From the NCBI GenBank assembly GCA_021802425.1, contig JAJZXJ010000009.1:1-64000 (forward strand): a stretch of DNA of 64,000 nucleotides, in the 5' to 3' direction. Source of the DNA: Acidulodesulfobacterium sp021802425 (GTDB lineage: Bacteria; SZUA-79; Acidulodesulfobacterales; Acidulodesulfobacteraceae). Shown piece after piece: positions 1 through 6,905 of this stretch (positions are counted from its first letter, which is position 1; each line of letters begins with the position of its first letter). Under the pieces are notes generated by a model. The model was not told where the DNA came from and did no database searches. It saw nothing but the letters and a program-made list of their open reading frames with translations. A program made the translations under genes and the position numbers.

Positions 1-1570
1 AAATCTCGAATTCTTCCCCGATGAACTCTTCCTCTATTATCATTTTCATCTCTTCTTTTTTTATCGAGGTATTAATTGCGATGAAGTAAAACAGGACGGC
101 GATTAAAATTACGGCAATCAAGTCGTAAGGCGATTTAATCAAATTTTTTCCACCGAAATTTTTACTGCCGAAAAAGGATGTCGTTAAAATAGCAATTATA
201 TAAAACAGAAACCAGAGTCCGGGTATAACCGTTTCTTTTAATTTCTTTTTAATTTTATTAAAATTCGTAAATATAAACAGTATAACACCCGCAGATATTC
301 CTATCCCGAGTTTCCATAGAACATCGAAACCGGACCAGTAAATTATCAGCGTCCCGACTATAAATGCCAGCAAAGAAATAGTATTTGCAAAGGGAAGATA
401 AAAAGGCCTCTTTCTATGAGGGTCTAATTTCCGGAAGGTCATAAGCCCGACAGGTCCTAAGATATAAGTAAATACCATTCCCGATGTGATTATGCCGACT
501 AAAGACTGCCAGCTTGGAAACGGAAGAAGGTATAACGCGGAAAGGAAAAAGGTAAAAATTAAGGCTATATAAGCCGTTCCATACTTGTTAAAGTTTAAAT
601 GAAAACTTTTGGGCAAAAATTTCATCTTAGACATGGCGAATGTTACCCTCGATGTGGTTCCCATATAGACGAGTCCAGTCGCAAACGGGGATATTATAGC
701 CCCAAATACCACTATCAAAGCAAATACGGGTAATCCGTAAAGATTTAATAAATTTACGAAAGGCGACGAAAAATTCAGCATATCCCACGAATTGTTTTTT
801 ACCTGCGGAACCGATATTATAAAGCTGAATGCAAGCAATGTGTAAGCCATAATTCCTATAACGACCGATAATATAGTTGCAATGGGGACATCCCTTCCCG
901 GTTTTTTGGCTTCCCCCGAAAGGTCTATAGCCTGCCTGAAACCGAGATACGAAAATATTACTCCGCCCAAAGATATGCTTTTCATAATGCCGTCATATCC
1001 GTAAGGCATTAAATTATAACCTGCAAGATTTTTGATATTGCCGTTTTTAACAGAAATGTAAATTAGCGCGGTTGCGGCAAACATAAGTATGGAAATTTTA
1101 AAATAGGTAAGAAAAGTATTGGTTTTGGCAAAGATTTTCGCCCCGAAAAGATTAAGCAAAAAGAAAAAAATGAGGATAAAAAGAGCAAAAATCAGTCCGG
1201 CGGGGGTCAGCGAATTATTTATAAAGAGGTTATGGAAATAAAAATTTAAATACTGGACGGTTGCTTCGGTTTCTATGGTACTGACGGCCGCGCCGGCTAT
1301 GATGAGTATCCAGCTTGTTATGAATCCTAAAAATGCCCCGTGGGTATATTTTGGGTATCTTGCGAGTCCTCCCGCAGCGGGAAGCATGCTTCCAAGCTCG
1401 CTATAAACTAATGCTATCAGCATTATGGCAAGTCCGCTGATAAACCACGAAAATATCGAGGCGGGACCTGCGTATTTTGCGCTGACATACACGCCCAGAA
1501 GCCATCCAGAACCGATAATTGCGCTTGTCGAAGCAAATGTTAATTGTAATAGATTAAGAGATTTTTTCAT
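1..1570 (-). CDS. APC-family amino-acid permease (3' end cut by window)
   Basis: I translated this by hand on the minus strand from the ATG at 1568-1570; the frame stays open for about 523 codons to the window edge, so the C-terminus is missing. The start MKKSLNLLQLTFASTSAIIG with G-S-G-W just after is the unwound first-helix signature of amino acid-polyamine-organocation carriers. About a dozen hydrophobic segments follow, and the last visible stretch is acidic and probably cytoplasmic. The family moves amino acids across the inner membrane with protons or by exchange; the substrate cannot be read here. It is divergent from trxB across a 150-bp AT-rich gap. Confidence 0.85.
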   Translation of the reverse strand, partial: MKKSLNLLQLTFASTSAIIGSGWLLGVYVSAKYAGPASIFSWFISGLAIMLIALVYSELGSMLPAAGGLARYPKYTHGAFLGFITSWILIIAGAAVSTIETEATVQYLNFYFHNLFINNSLTPAGLIFALFILIFFFLLNLFGAKIFAKTNTFLTYFKISILMFAATALIYISVKNGNIKNLAGYNLMPYGYDGIMKSISLGGVIFSYLGFRQAIDLSGEAKKPGRDVPIATILSVVIGIMAYTLLAFSFIISVPQVKNNSWDMLNFSSPFVNLLNLYGLPVFALIVVFGAIISPFATGLVYMGTTSRVTFAMSKMKFLPKSFHLNFNKYGTAYIALIFTFFLSALYLLPFPSWQSLVGIITSGMVFTYILGPVGLMTFRKLDPHRKRPFYLPFANTISLLAFIVGTLIIYWSGFDVLWKLGIGISAGVILFIFTNFNKIKKKLKETVIPGLWFLFYIIAILTTSFFGSKNFGGKNLIKSPYDLIAVILIAVLFYFIAINTSIKKEEMKMIIEEEFIGEEFEI

Positions 1571-1720
1571 AATTTAACTTATTTGATTAAAAAGATTATA
1601 TATGATTAAATATATATAAATAATGACATCTTTTACATCATAAGTATTATATTAATCGCCTTTAAATAAAACAACATAAAATAAATTAATTTATAAATAA
1701 AATAAAGGGGGTAAGGGTAA
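1571..1720. promoter_or_regulatory. Divergent intergenic region, permease / trxB
   Basis: This 150-bp, very AT-rich gap separates two genes that face away from each other, so it should hold both promoters. TATA-like boxes are numerous, so no single -35/-10 pair can be chosen. The purine-rich AAAGGGGGTAAGGG just before 1721 is the trxB ribosome-binding site. Confidence 0.5.
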
Positions 1721-2635
1721 ATGATTTACGATTTGGTCATAATTGGCGGCGGGCCTGCCGGCCTATCCGCAGCAATATACGGTCTCAGAGCGCGCCTTAA
1801 TCTTATTTTAATAGAAAAAATGGCTGTCGGAGGGCAAATTGCTCTTTCCGATAATATCGAAAATTATCCGGGTTTTCCATCTCTTTCGGGCGTTGAGCTT
1901 ATGCAAAAGTTTGAGGAACATGCCAAAGGACTTGGCCTGAATATTATTTATGATGAAATAAAAGACATAACCGACGCCGGGGAATATAAGATTATAAGAG
2001 GCGTTGACGGAACTTACCAGGCAAAGACCGTTATTATAACGGTCGGAGCATCTCCTAAAAGGCTTAATATACCGGGGGAAAGAGAATTTACGGGAAGAGG
2101 AGTGTCGTATTGCGCAACCTGCGACGGTCCGTTCTTTAAGGATGAGGATATTGCCGTTATCGGCGGAGGAGACACGGCGGTTAAAGAGGCTAATTATCTT
2201 ACAAAAATCGTAAAATCAACTGTTTTAATTCACAGAAGAAAGGAATTAAGGGCTGAGAAAATAATCCAGGAAAGGCTTCATAATGCTGAAAATGTCATTT
2301 TAAAATTAGAACATATACCCGTTTCGATTAACGGAATAAAAACCGTGGAATCTGTGACGATCGAGAATGTTAAGACCAAAGAAAGAACAACTGTTCCGGT
2401 AAAAGGCGTTTTTATTTTCATCGGGATAATACCCCAGACATCATTTTTAAAAAATTTAGAAAAGGATGAAAACGGTTTTATAAAAACCGATCATTACACC
2501 TTAATGACCTCAATGCCCGGCGTATTTTGCGCAGGCGATGCCCATTCAAAAAAATTACTCCAGGTTGCAACGGCGGTCGGCGAAGGCGCTCTTGCCGCAA
2601 CATCTGCAATAGAGTTTGTTTGCGGTGTTTGTTAG
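1721..2635 (+). CDS. trxB: Thioredoxin reductase
   Basis: The protein has 304 residues, slightly short for TrxB (about 310-320). An N-terminal FAD-binding GGGPAG lies at residues 9-14, the redox-active CATC pair is C131/C134, and the NAD(P)H-binding GGGDTA is near residue 150. The C-terminal FAD motif FCAGDA is present. It reduces thioredoxin in the cytoplasm. Residues after the HRRKELRA stretch, where the 2'-phosphate of NADPH is normally bound, include HRR and R, so NADPH is the likely donor. A strong Shine-Dalgarno precedes the ATG. The HgdB-like gene follows after about 100 bp and has its own promoter signals. Confidence 0.95.
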   Translation: MIYDLVIIGGGPAGLSAAIYGLRARLNLILIEKMAVGGQIALSDNIENYPGFPSLSGVELMQKFEEHAKGLGLNIIYDEIKDITDAGEYKIIRGVDGTYQAKTVIITVGASPKRLNIPGEREFTGRGVSYCATCDGPFFKDEDIAVIGGGDTAVKEANYLTKIVKSTVLIHRRKELRAEKIIQERLHNAENVILKLEHIPVSINGIKTVESVTIENVKTKERTTVPVKGVFIFIGIIPQTSFLKNLEKDENGFIKTDHYTLMTSMPGVFCAGDAHSKKLLQVATAVGEGALAATSAIEFVCGVC

Positions 2636-2676
2636 CTTAAAATGGGAACGGCAGCCGTTTAATAAACCAATTTTCG

Positions 2677-2717
2677 TGACAAAAGTCATTTACCTATGAT
2701 TTAAAATCCTGTAAGAT
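2677..2717 (+). promoter_or_regulatory. CRP/FNR-family-like operator and -10 box upstream of 2743
   Basis: TGAC-AAAA-GTCA at 2677-2688 is a perfect palindrome of the kind bound by CRP/FNR-superfamily regulators (DNR/NNR-type sites are TTGAC-N4-GTCAA). A -10-like TAAGAT lies at 2712-2717, so the palindrome centre falls at about -41.5 from the expected start, the classical class II activator position. The same palindrome with the same spacing occurs at 44415-44455. Confidence 0.6.
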
Positions 2718-2742
2718 ACTTTTATCCGCTAATTTTAAAAGG

Positions 2743-3663
2743 GTGCGTATAATATTGGAAAATAAGGATGATAAAAATTACAATCCGATGCAGGATATGG
2801 TGTTGACGAGACACGGGTTTGTTAAAGGAAAGGAAAAATCTTTTCTTCAGAATCCAAAAGACAAACCGTTTGTCGGCATTATAGGCATTCCTCCCAGAGA
2901 AGTTATGGACGAATTAATACAAAAAAGCGCCATAATTTTATCGCTCGATATGTATAAAGTGGACCGGCTTATAACGGAGCCGACCGACAATATACTTCCT
3001 AAAGCATATTGCGCTCAAATAAAAAGAATAATTGCCAATATTTTGTCGGTTACGGATTATTGGACCGAGGATGTGATGGATTCGGTTTTGGTCGGCAGAA
3101 ATCCGATTTCGGAGATAATTATCGAGGATTCCGAGATTTGCAGATGCAATGAAATGGGGTTCGTTGCCGATTTTATCGAAAATGAACTTAAAATTAAGTT
3201 AAGACGGGTAAAAAATAACGACTTAGAAAGAAAAGGGGATTTTATTTGTAAAAGCGGTATTCCTTTAGATGAAAAATTTGGCAAAATAGCCGGCTATTTT
3301 TACCGCGATATGGAGAAGAAAAAACCGTTCAGGCCGGAGTATGTTAAACCGAAATGCGCTTTCTGGGGGACGCCGCCCTGGGGGGATTTTAGTATCGCAA
3401 ATTATTTTCCGGACGAAACCCATGTTTACGGCTGGACAAGGTGCGTCGAAAACCTTACCCCCGGCGATCTTAAATTAGAATTAGAATTCGATCCGGATGT
3501 TCCGACGGTGTTTTTTTCCCAGAGTTTTTGCCCAAAGGCGGGTCTTGCATCTTATCTTGCAAACAAGCATCCAAGGGGGATTTTTATCGATATGGACATC
3601 GGGCTTACGAGAAGTACGGTAGCCAAATTAACCGCATTCTTGCAATTAAATAATGTTATATAA
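2743..3663 (+). CDS. Cys-rich protein distantly like 2-hydroxyacyl-CoA dehydratase subunits
   Basis: I do not recognise the exact family. The 306-residue protein has seven cysteines (C90, C133, C135, C169, C205, C234, C263) and a KPFVGIIGIPP segment near residue 41 followed by an alpha/beta pattern that recalls HgdB/BcrB-type 2-hydroxyacyl-CoA dehydratase components, which bind a [4Fe-4S] cluster. It is shorter than those (about 370-430 residues). The next gene encodes a BadF/HgdC-type activator ATPase, the obligate partner of that family, which is the main support for the assignment. The start is GTG at 2743; an internal ATG at 2788 is possible. Substrate unknown. Confidence 0.55.
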   Translation: MRIILENKDDKNYNPMQDMVLTRHGFVKGKEKSFLQNPKDKPFVGIIGIPPREVMDELIQKSAIILSLDMYKVDRLITEPTDNILPKAYCAQIKRIIANILSVTDYWTEDVMDSVLVGRNPISEIIIEDSEICRCNEMGFVADFIENELKIKLRRVKNNDLERKGDFICKSGIPLDEKFGKIAGYFYRDMEKKKPFRPEYVKPKCAFWGTPPWGDFSIANYFPDETHVYGWTRCVENLTPGDLKLELEFDPDVPTVFFSQSFCPKAGLASYLANKHPRGIFIDMDIGLTRSTVAKLTAFLQLNNVI

Positions 3664-3690
3664 AATTATTTTAAAAATTTAATAATGACG

Positions 3691-3773
3691 CCGGATTCCT
3701 GCTTTAAAAGTAAGCAGGAAAGTTTCTTTGAAACTTCACGAGACCAAAGGTCGAGAGCGAAGCGGTAATCCGG
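3691..3773. repeat. Structured intergenic repeat, copy A
   Basis: An 83-bp element is closed by CCGGATT at 3691 and AATCCGG at 3767-3773. Inside are three hairpins: CCTGCTT with AAGCAGG, AAGTTTC-TTT-GAAACTT, and GACC-AAA-GGTC, followed by CGAGAGCGAAGCG at 3752-3764. The 26 bp at 3717-3742 and the 13 bp at 3752-3764 recur exactly at 41623-41648 and 41658-41670. It sits between the HgdB-like gene and its ATPase. Confidence 0.75.
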
Positions 3774-3796
3774 TATAACGGGGATATAAATATAAA

Positions 3797-4447
3797 ATGA
3801 TATTGCTCGATGCGGGAACAACTTACGCTAAAATATTAAATACCGATACGAACGATAGGACAGTAAAAAGGGTATCGGATCTTGAAAAAACATTTAAAGC
3901 CGACGCAGGCACGGGTCATAACATTAACAGGTTTGCCAATCATTCGGTTAATGAGATTATAGCCTTAGCTAATGCCGGTAAAAAACTTATAGGAGAAGAC
4001 TCTTTTACCCTGCTTGATATAGGCTCAAGAGATGCAAAATATGTCGTTTTTGAGAATAGGAATTTTATACATTCGGACTGGAATACCGAATGCGGCGCAT
4101 TTACGGGTCAGGCTATCGAAATTTTGGGTAATTACCTGAATGTAGATTATTCAAAGATTGAGCCGCAGAAAGAATTTATAACCGCCACATGCGGACTTCT
4201 CGGGATGGGACATGTTTTTGATTCCGTGGCGACAGGCGTAGAACCGGGGATAGCCGCCGCAATGTTAATCAAAGGCGTGTGTATTTCTATGTACAGGTTT
4301 GCAAGAAAGCCCAAAAAGATATATTTAACCGGCGGGCTTGTAAATAATCAGCTCTTTGTAAGGTCGATGCCGTGCGAAACCGTAATCCTCGACAGGTTTA
4401 CCTTATTGGAAGGGGTGAAAGAATACGCGCTCAATAATCTTAAATAA
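3797..4447 (+). CDS. BadF/BcrA/HgdC-type activator ATPase
   Basis: The 216-residue protein has the ASKHA ATPase fold signatures: the phosphate-1 loop LLDAGTTYAK (residues 3-12), phosphate-2 DIGSRDAK (74-81) and the adenosine-site TGG (178-180). C99 in ECGAFTG and C132 in TCGLLG match the two cysteines that hold the dimer-bridging [4Fe-4S] cluster of 2-hydroxyglutaryl-CoA dehydratase activator (HgdC). Such proteins use ATP to push one low-potential electron into a partner enzyme. It is shorter than HgdC (about 260). Its partner is presumably the gene at 2743, from which it is separated by a structured repeat. It converges on a DsrE-family gene. Confidence 0.75.
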   Translation: MILLDAGTTYAKILNTDTNDRTVKRVSDLEKTFKADAGTGHNINRFANHSVNEIIALANAGKKLIGEDSFTLLDIGSRDAKYVVFENRNFIHSDWNTECGAFTGQAIEILGNYLNVDYSKIEPQKEFITATCGLLGMGHVFDSVATGVEPGIAAAMLIKGVCISMYRFARKPKKIYLTGGLVNNQLFVRSMPCETVILDRFTLLEGVKEYALNNLK

Positions 4448-4451
4448 AAAG

Positions 4452-4509
4452 AAAAAAGGGGTCAGATTTATTTATTTGATTTCTAATAAATAAATCTGAC
4501 CCCTTTTTT
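4452..4509. terminator. Bidirectional terminator
   Basis: A perfect 25-bp inverted repeat has arms at 4452-4476 and 4485-4509 with an 8-nt loop. Each outer end is an A6/T6 run, so it can terminate from both sides. It lies between the convergent ATPase and DsrE-family genes. The core GGGGTCAGATTT relates it to palindromes at 57973, 59911 and 62412. Confidence 0.9.
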
Positions 4510-4541
4510 TTGTTCTTTTTTTTGTTTTTTTATAAACCGGT

Positions 4542-4919
4542 TTAGTATGAAAGGGTTTTAACATCGTCATCCATTACCATTTCGACAACATAAGCCCCGC
4601 CTACAACTCCGCTGCATTCTTCTATAAGATCGTCTTTTGTGAAATTGTTTAATTCAAGAGCCGGCGTGCATACCTTAAACACGACGCCCGCATCATAAGC
4701 GTCTTTGATAAAATCATAGACGGATTTCGGGCTGCCTTCTTTGACCCTTAAGTTCTCGGCCACTCCCTTTTTCATTAAGAGACCTGCATCAGCCGTTAGT
4801 ACGACCTCCACTTCATAGTCCATCGTTGCAGCTGCGGCAGCCTGAAAAAATGGCGCTCCGAGCGCATGGGGGTTAGAAGGCGTAGTATTTTGAAGCATCA
4901 TAAAAAGTTTGTTTGCCAT
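4542..4919 (-). CDS. DsrE/DsrF-like sulfur-transfer family protein
   Basis: The 125-residue cytoplasmic protein has the DsrE-like alpha/beta pattern: KLFMMLQN strand, alanine-rich helix (FFQAAAAAT), EVVLTADAG, and a VFKVCTPALE strand carrying the single likely functional cysteine at about residue 80, with a second in EECSG. The family carries or relays sulfane sulfur in sulfur metabolism. A longer frame extends upstream to 4982, but the ATG at 4919 has GGAGG eight bases before it and matches the family N-terminus. It stands alone, convergent with the activator ATPase, so its pathway is not given by context. Confidence 0.8.
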   Translation of the reverse strand: MANKLFMMLQNTTPSNPHALGAPFFQAAAAATMDYEVEVVLTADAGLLMKKGVAENLRVKEGSPKSVYDFIKDAYDAGVVFKVCTPALELNNFTKDDLIEECSGVVGGAYVVEMVMDDDVKTLSY

Positions 4920-5028
4920 TACAATAAATCCTCCATTTAATTTTTGCAAATAAGTAGTAGTTTTTATATAATATGATAGCATTAAAAACCGTTTGTTTGC
5001 AATAATAAAATCACGTCCGTAATTTGTG

Positions 5029-6072
5029 TCACGGAAGAATATATAATATTTTCATCGATTCTTTTACTTCCTTAATAGTTTCCGAAGCGATAGCCTTAGC
5101 CTTGGCAGTTCCCGTTAGCAGTATATCCCATATTTCGCCTTTATTGTTTAAATAGTAAGCCCGTCTTTCATTCATCGGCTCAAGGAGTTTTTTAATTACC
5201 TCAAAAAGGTTTTCCTTACATTTCACGCAGCCTATTTTGCCGTTTTTACAGTTATATTCGGTTTCATTGACAAGATTTTCATCGGAAAACGCTCTATGAT
5301 ACGAGAATATAGTACATATTTCCGGATTTCCCTTATCTGTTGGATGAATTCTGTTTTTATCCGTAATAGCCGATTTAATCTTAGTTTTTATAGAATCAAA
5401 ATCGTCGGAAAGATTAATTGCGTTTCCGTAAGACTTGCTCATTTTAAGATTTCCGTCAAGCCCTGCCAATTTTGGAAACTTATCTATCAAGGCAAAGGGT
5501 TCTATCAGGTTTCCGTTATATAATTCATTGAATTTTCTAACTATTTTTCTTGCAAGCTCTATATGCGGAAGCTGGTCTATGCCCACAGGCACCAAATCGG
5601 CTTTAAAAATTGCAATATCGGCGGTTTGACTTACGGGATAACCCAAGAAACCATAAGTTAGTTCCTTATATCCCCTTTCCTTTGCTTCCGTTTTAATCGT
5701 CGGATTGTGTTTTAAGGGATTTATAGATATGAGCATTGAAAAAAATGTCGTAAGTTCCGAAATCTCGGGAATCATCGATTGGATGATTATAGTGGACAAA
5801 TTGGGGTCTATGCCGCATGAAAGATAGTCGAGAGCGGCAAGAAAAATATTTTCTTGCAGTTTTTCCGGATGTTCAAAATTTGTCGTAAGCGCTTGAATGT
5901 CTGCAATTAATATAAATGTTTCATACTTACCCTGAAGCCTTACCCTGTTTCTTAACGAACCGACATAATGTCCGAGATGAAGGGGGCCCGTGGGCCTGTC
6001 CCCCGTTAATATCCGTTTATATTCAAATTTAGATTCATCGGCTATTGCGGCGTTTTCCGTTTTTAAATCCAT
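5029..6072 (-). CDS. trpS: Tryptophanyl-tRNA synthetase
   Basis: The 347-residue class I synthetase charges tRNA-Trp. The HIGH-like motif is PTGPLHLGHY (27-36) and the KMSKS loop is at 210-214. GIDQLPH (164-170) is the usual tryptophan-pocket helix. A four-cysteine patch (CKNGKIGCVKCK, about residue 275) is like that in many bacterial TrpS proteins. Length is normal. It is divergent from the acetate transporter across a 150-bp AT-rich gap. Confidence 0.95.
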   Translation of the reverse strand: MDLKTENAAIADESKFEYKRILTGDRPTGPLHLGHYVGSLRNRVRLQGKYETFILIADIQALTTNFEHPEKLQENIFLAALDYLSCGIDPNLSTIIIQSMIPEISELTTFFSMLISINPLKHNPTIKTEAKERGYKELTYGFLGYPVSQTADIAIFKADLVPVGIDQLPHIELARKIVRKFNELYNGNLIEPFALIDKFPKLAGLDGNLKMSKSYGNAINLSDDFDSIKTKIKSAITDKNRIHPTDKGNPEICTIFSYHRAFSDENLVNETEYNCKNGKIGCVKCKENLFEVIKKLLEPMNERRAYYLNNKGEIWDILLTGTAKAKAIASETIKEVKESMKILYILP

Positions 6073-6223
6073 TATTGTTTGTACCTGTTTAGAGATTGGT
6101 TTTATATGTGGAAGTTAAATTATAATATGTTATAATAATATAAACAAGAATAAAATCAACGGAGTAAAATCAATTTCGCAAGGTTCGCGAAAACAAAAAT
6201 AATAAATTAAGAAGGAGGTAGTT
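6073..6223. promoter_or_regulatory. Divergent intergenic region, trpS / acetate transporter
   Basis: The gap is AT-rich with several TATAAT-like boxes between 6120 and 6145 that could serve either direction. A small hairpin TTTCGC...GCGAAA (6174-6192) lies in the transporter leader, and AGAAGGAGG just before 6224 is a strong Shine-Dalgarno. Confidence 0.5.
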
Positions 6224-6826
6224 ATGCCGGAAGAAAAACAAGGGGTTATTTCAACCATGATTACGATTCAAGATACTACGGGAAATCCAGCTCCGCTTGG
6301 TTTAATGGGCTTTGGTATGACGACGGTGCTGTTGAACTTGGCAAATGCAGGAATTTATAGTCTTGGAAGCATGATTCTCGCAATGGGCGTTTTTTACGGG
6401 GGCCTTGCACAGATTATCGCGGGCATAGAAGAATATAAAAAGAAAAATACATTTGGCGCAACCGCATTTATTTCTTACGGAGCTTTTTGGCTTTCGTTGG
6501 TAGCTTTAATATTCTTTCCGAAATGGGGCTGGATACCAGCGACGGACAAAGGCGGCATGGTTGCCTATTTTATTATGTGGGGTCTTTTTACATTTATTAT
6601 GTTTATCGGAACGCTCAGGCTTAATAGGGCATTGCAAGTCGTATTTTTCACGCTTTTTATTTTATTCTTCCTTCTCGCCATCGGTGAAGGAACAGGCAGT
6701 CCTGCTATTCTTACTATTGCCGGCTGGGAAGGGATATTTTGCGGATTATCGGCTATTTATGCGGGACTTGCCCAGGTTTTGAATGAAATTTACGGAAGAA
6801 CCGTATGGCCGCTCGGAACCAAATAA
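6224..6826 (+). CDS. satP: Acetate uptake transporter, GPR1/FUN34/YaaH (SatP) family
   Basis: The 200-residue inner-membrane protein has six hydrophobic segments. The family signature NPAPLGLMGFG is present as NPAPLGLMGFGMTTVLLNLA near residues 20-39, and the conserved GGLAQIIAG(I)EE follows at about 64-75. The family moves acetate and succinate with protons or as a channel. The directly following acetyl-CoA synthetase gene supports acetate as substrate. Confidence 0.9.
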   Translation: MPEEKQGVISTMITIQDTTGNPAPLGLMGFGMTTVLLNLANAGIYSLGSMILAMGVFYGGLAQIIAGIEEYKKKNTFGATAFISYGAFWLSLVALIFFPKWGWIPATDKGGMVAYFIMWGLFTFIMFIGTLRLNRALQVVFFTLFILFFLLAIGEGTGSPAILTIAGWEGIFCGLSAIYAGLAQVLNEIYGRTVWPLGTK

Positions 6827-6905
6827 TATTGCATAAACAATGCCGAAGATGAGCGGGCTGCAAAGGAATAGGAATAAAAAGATAAAAAATATGAGGAGAA
6901 TATCC

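Noticed and set aside
2647..2659. AACGGC-A-GCCGTT inverted repeat after trxB as terminator
   Set aside because: The loop would be one base and there is no T run.
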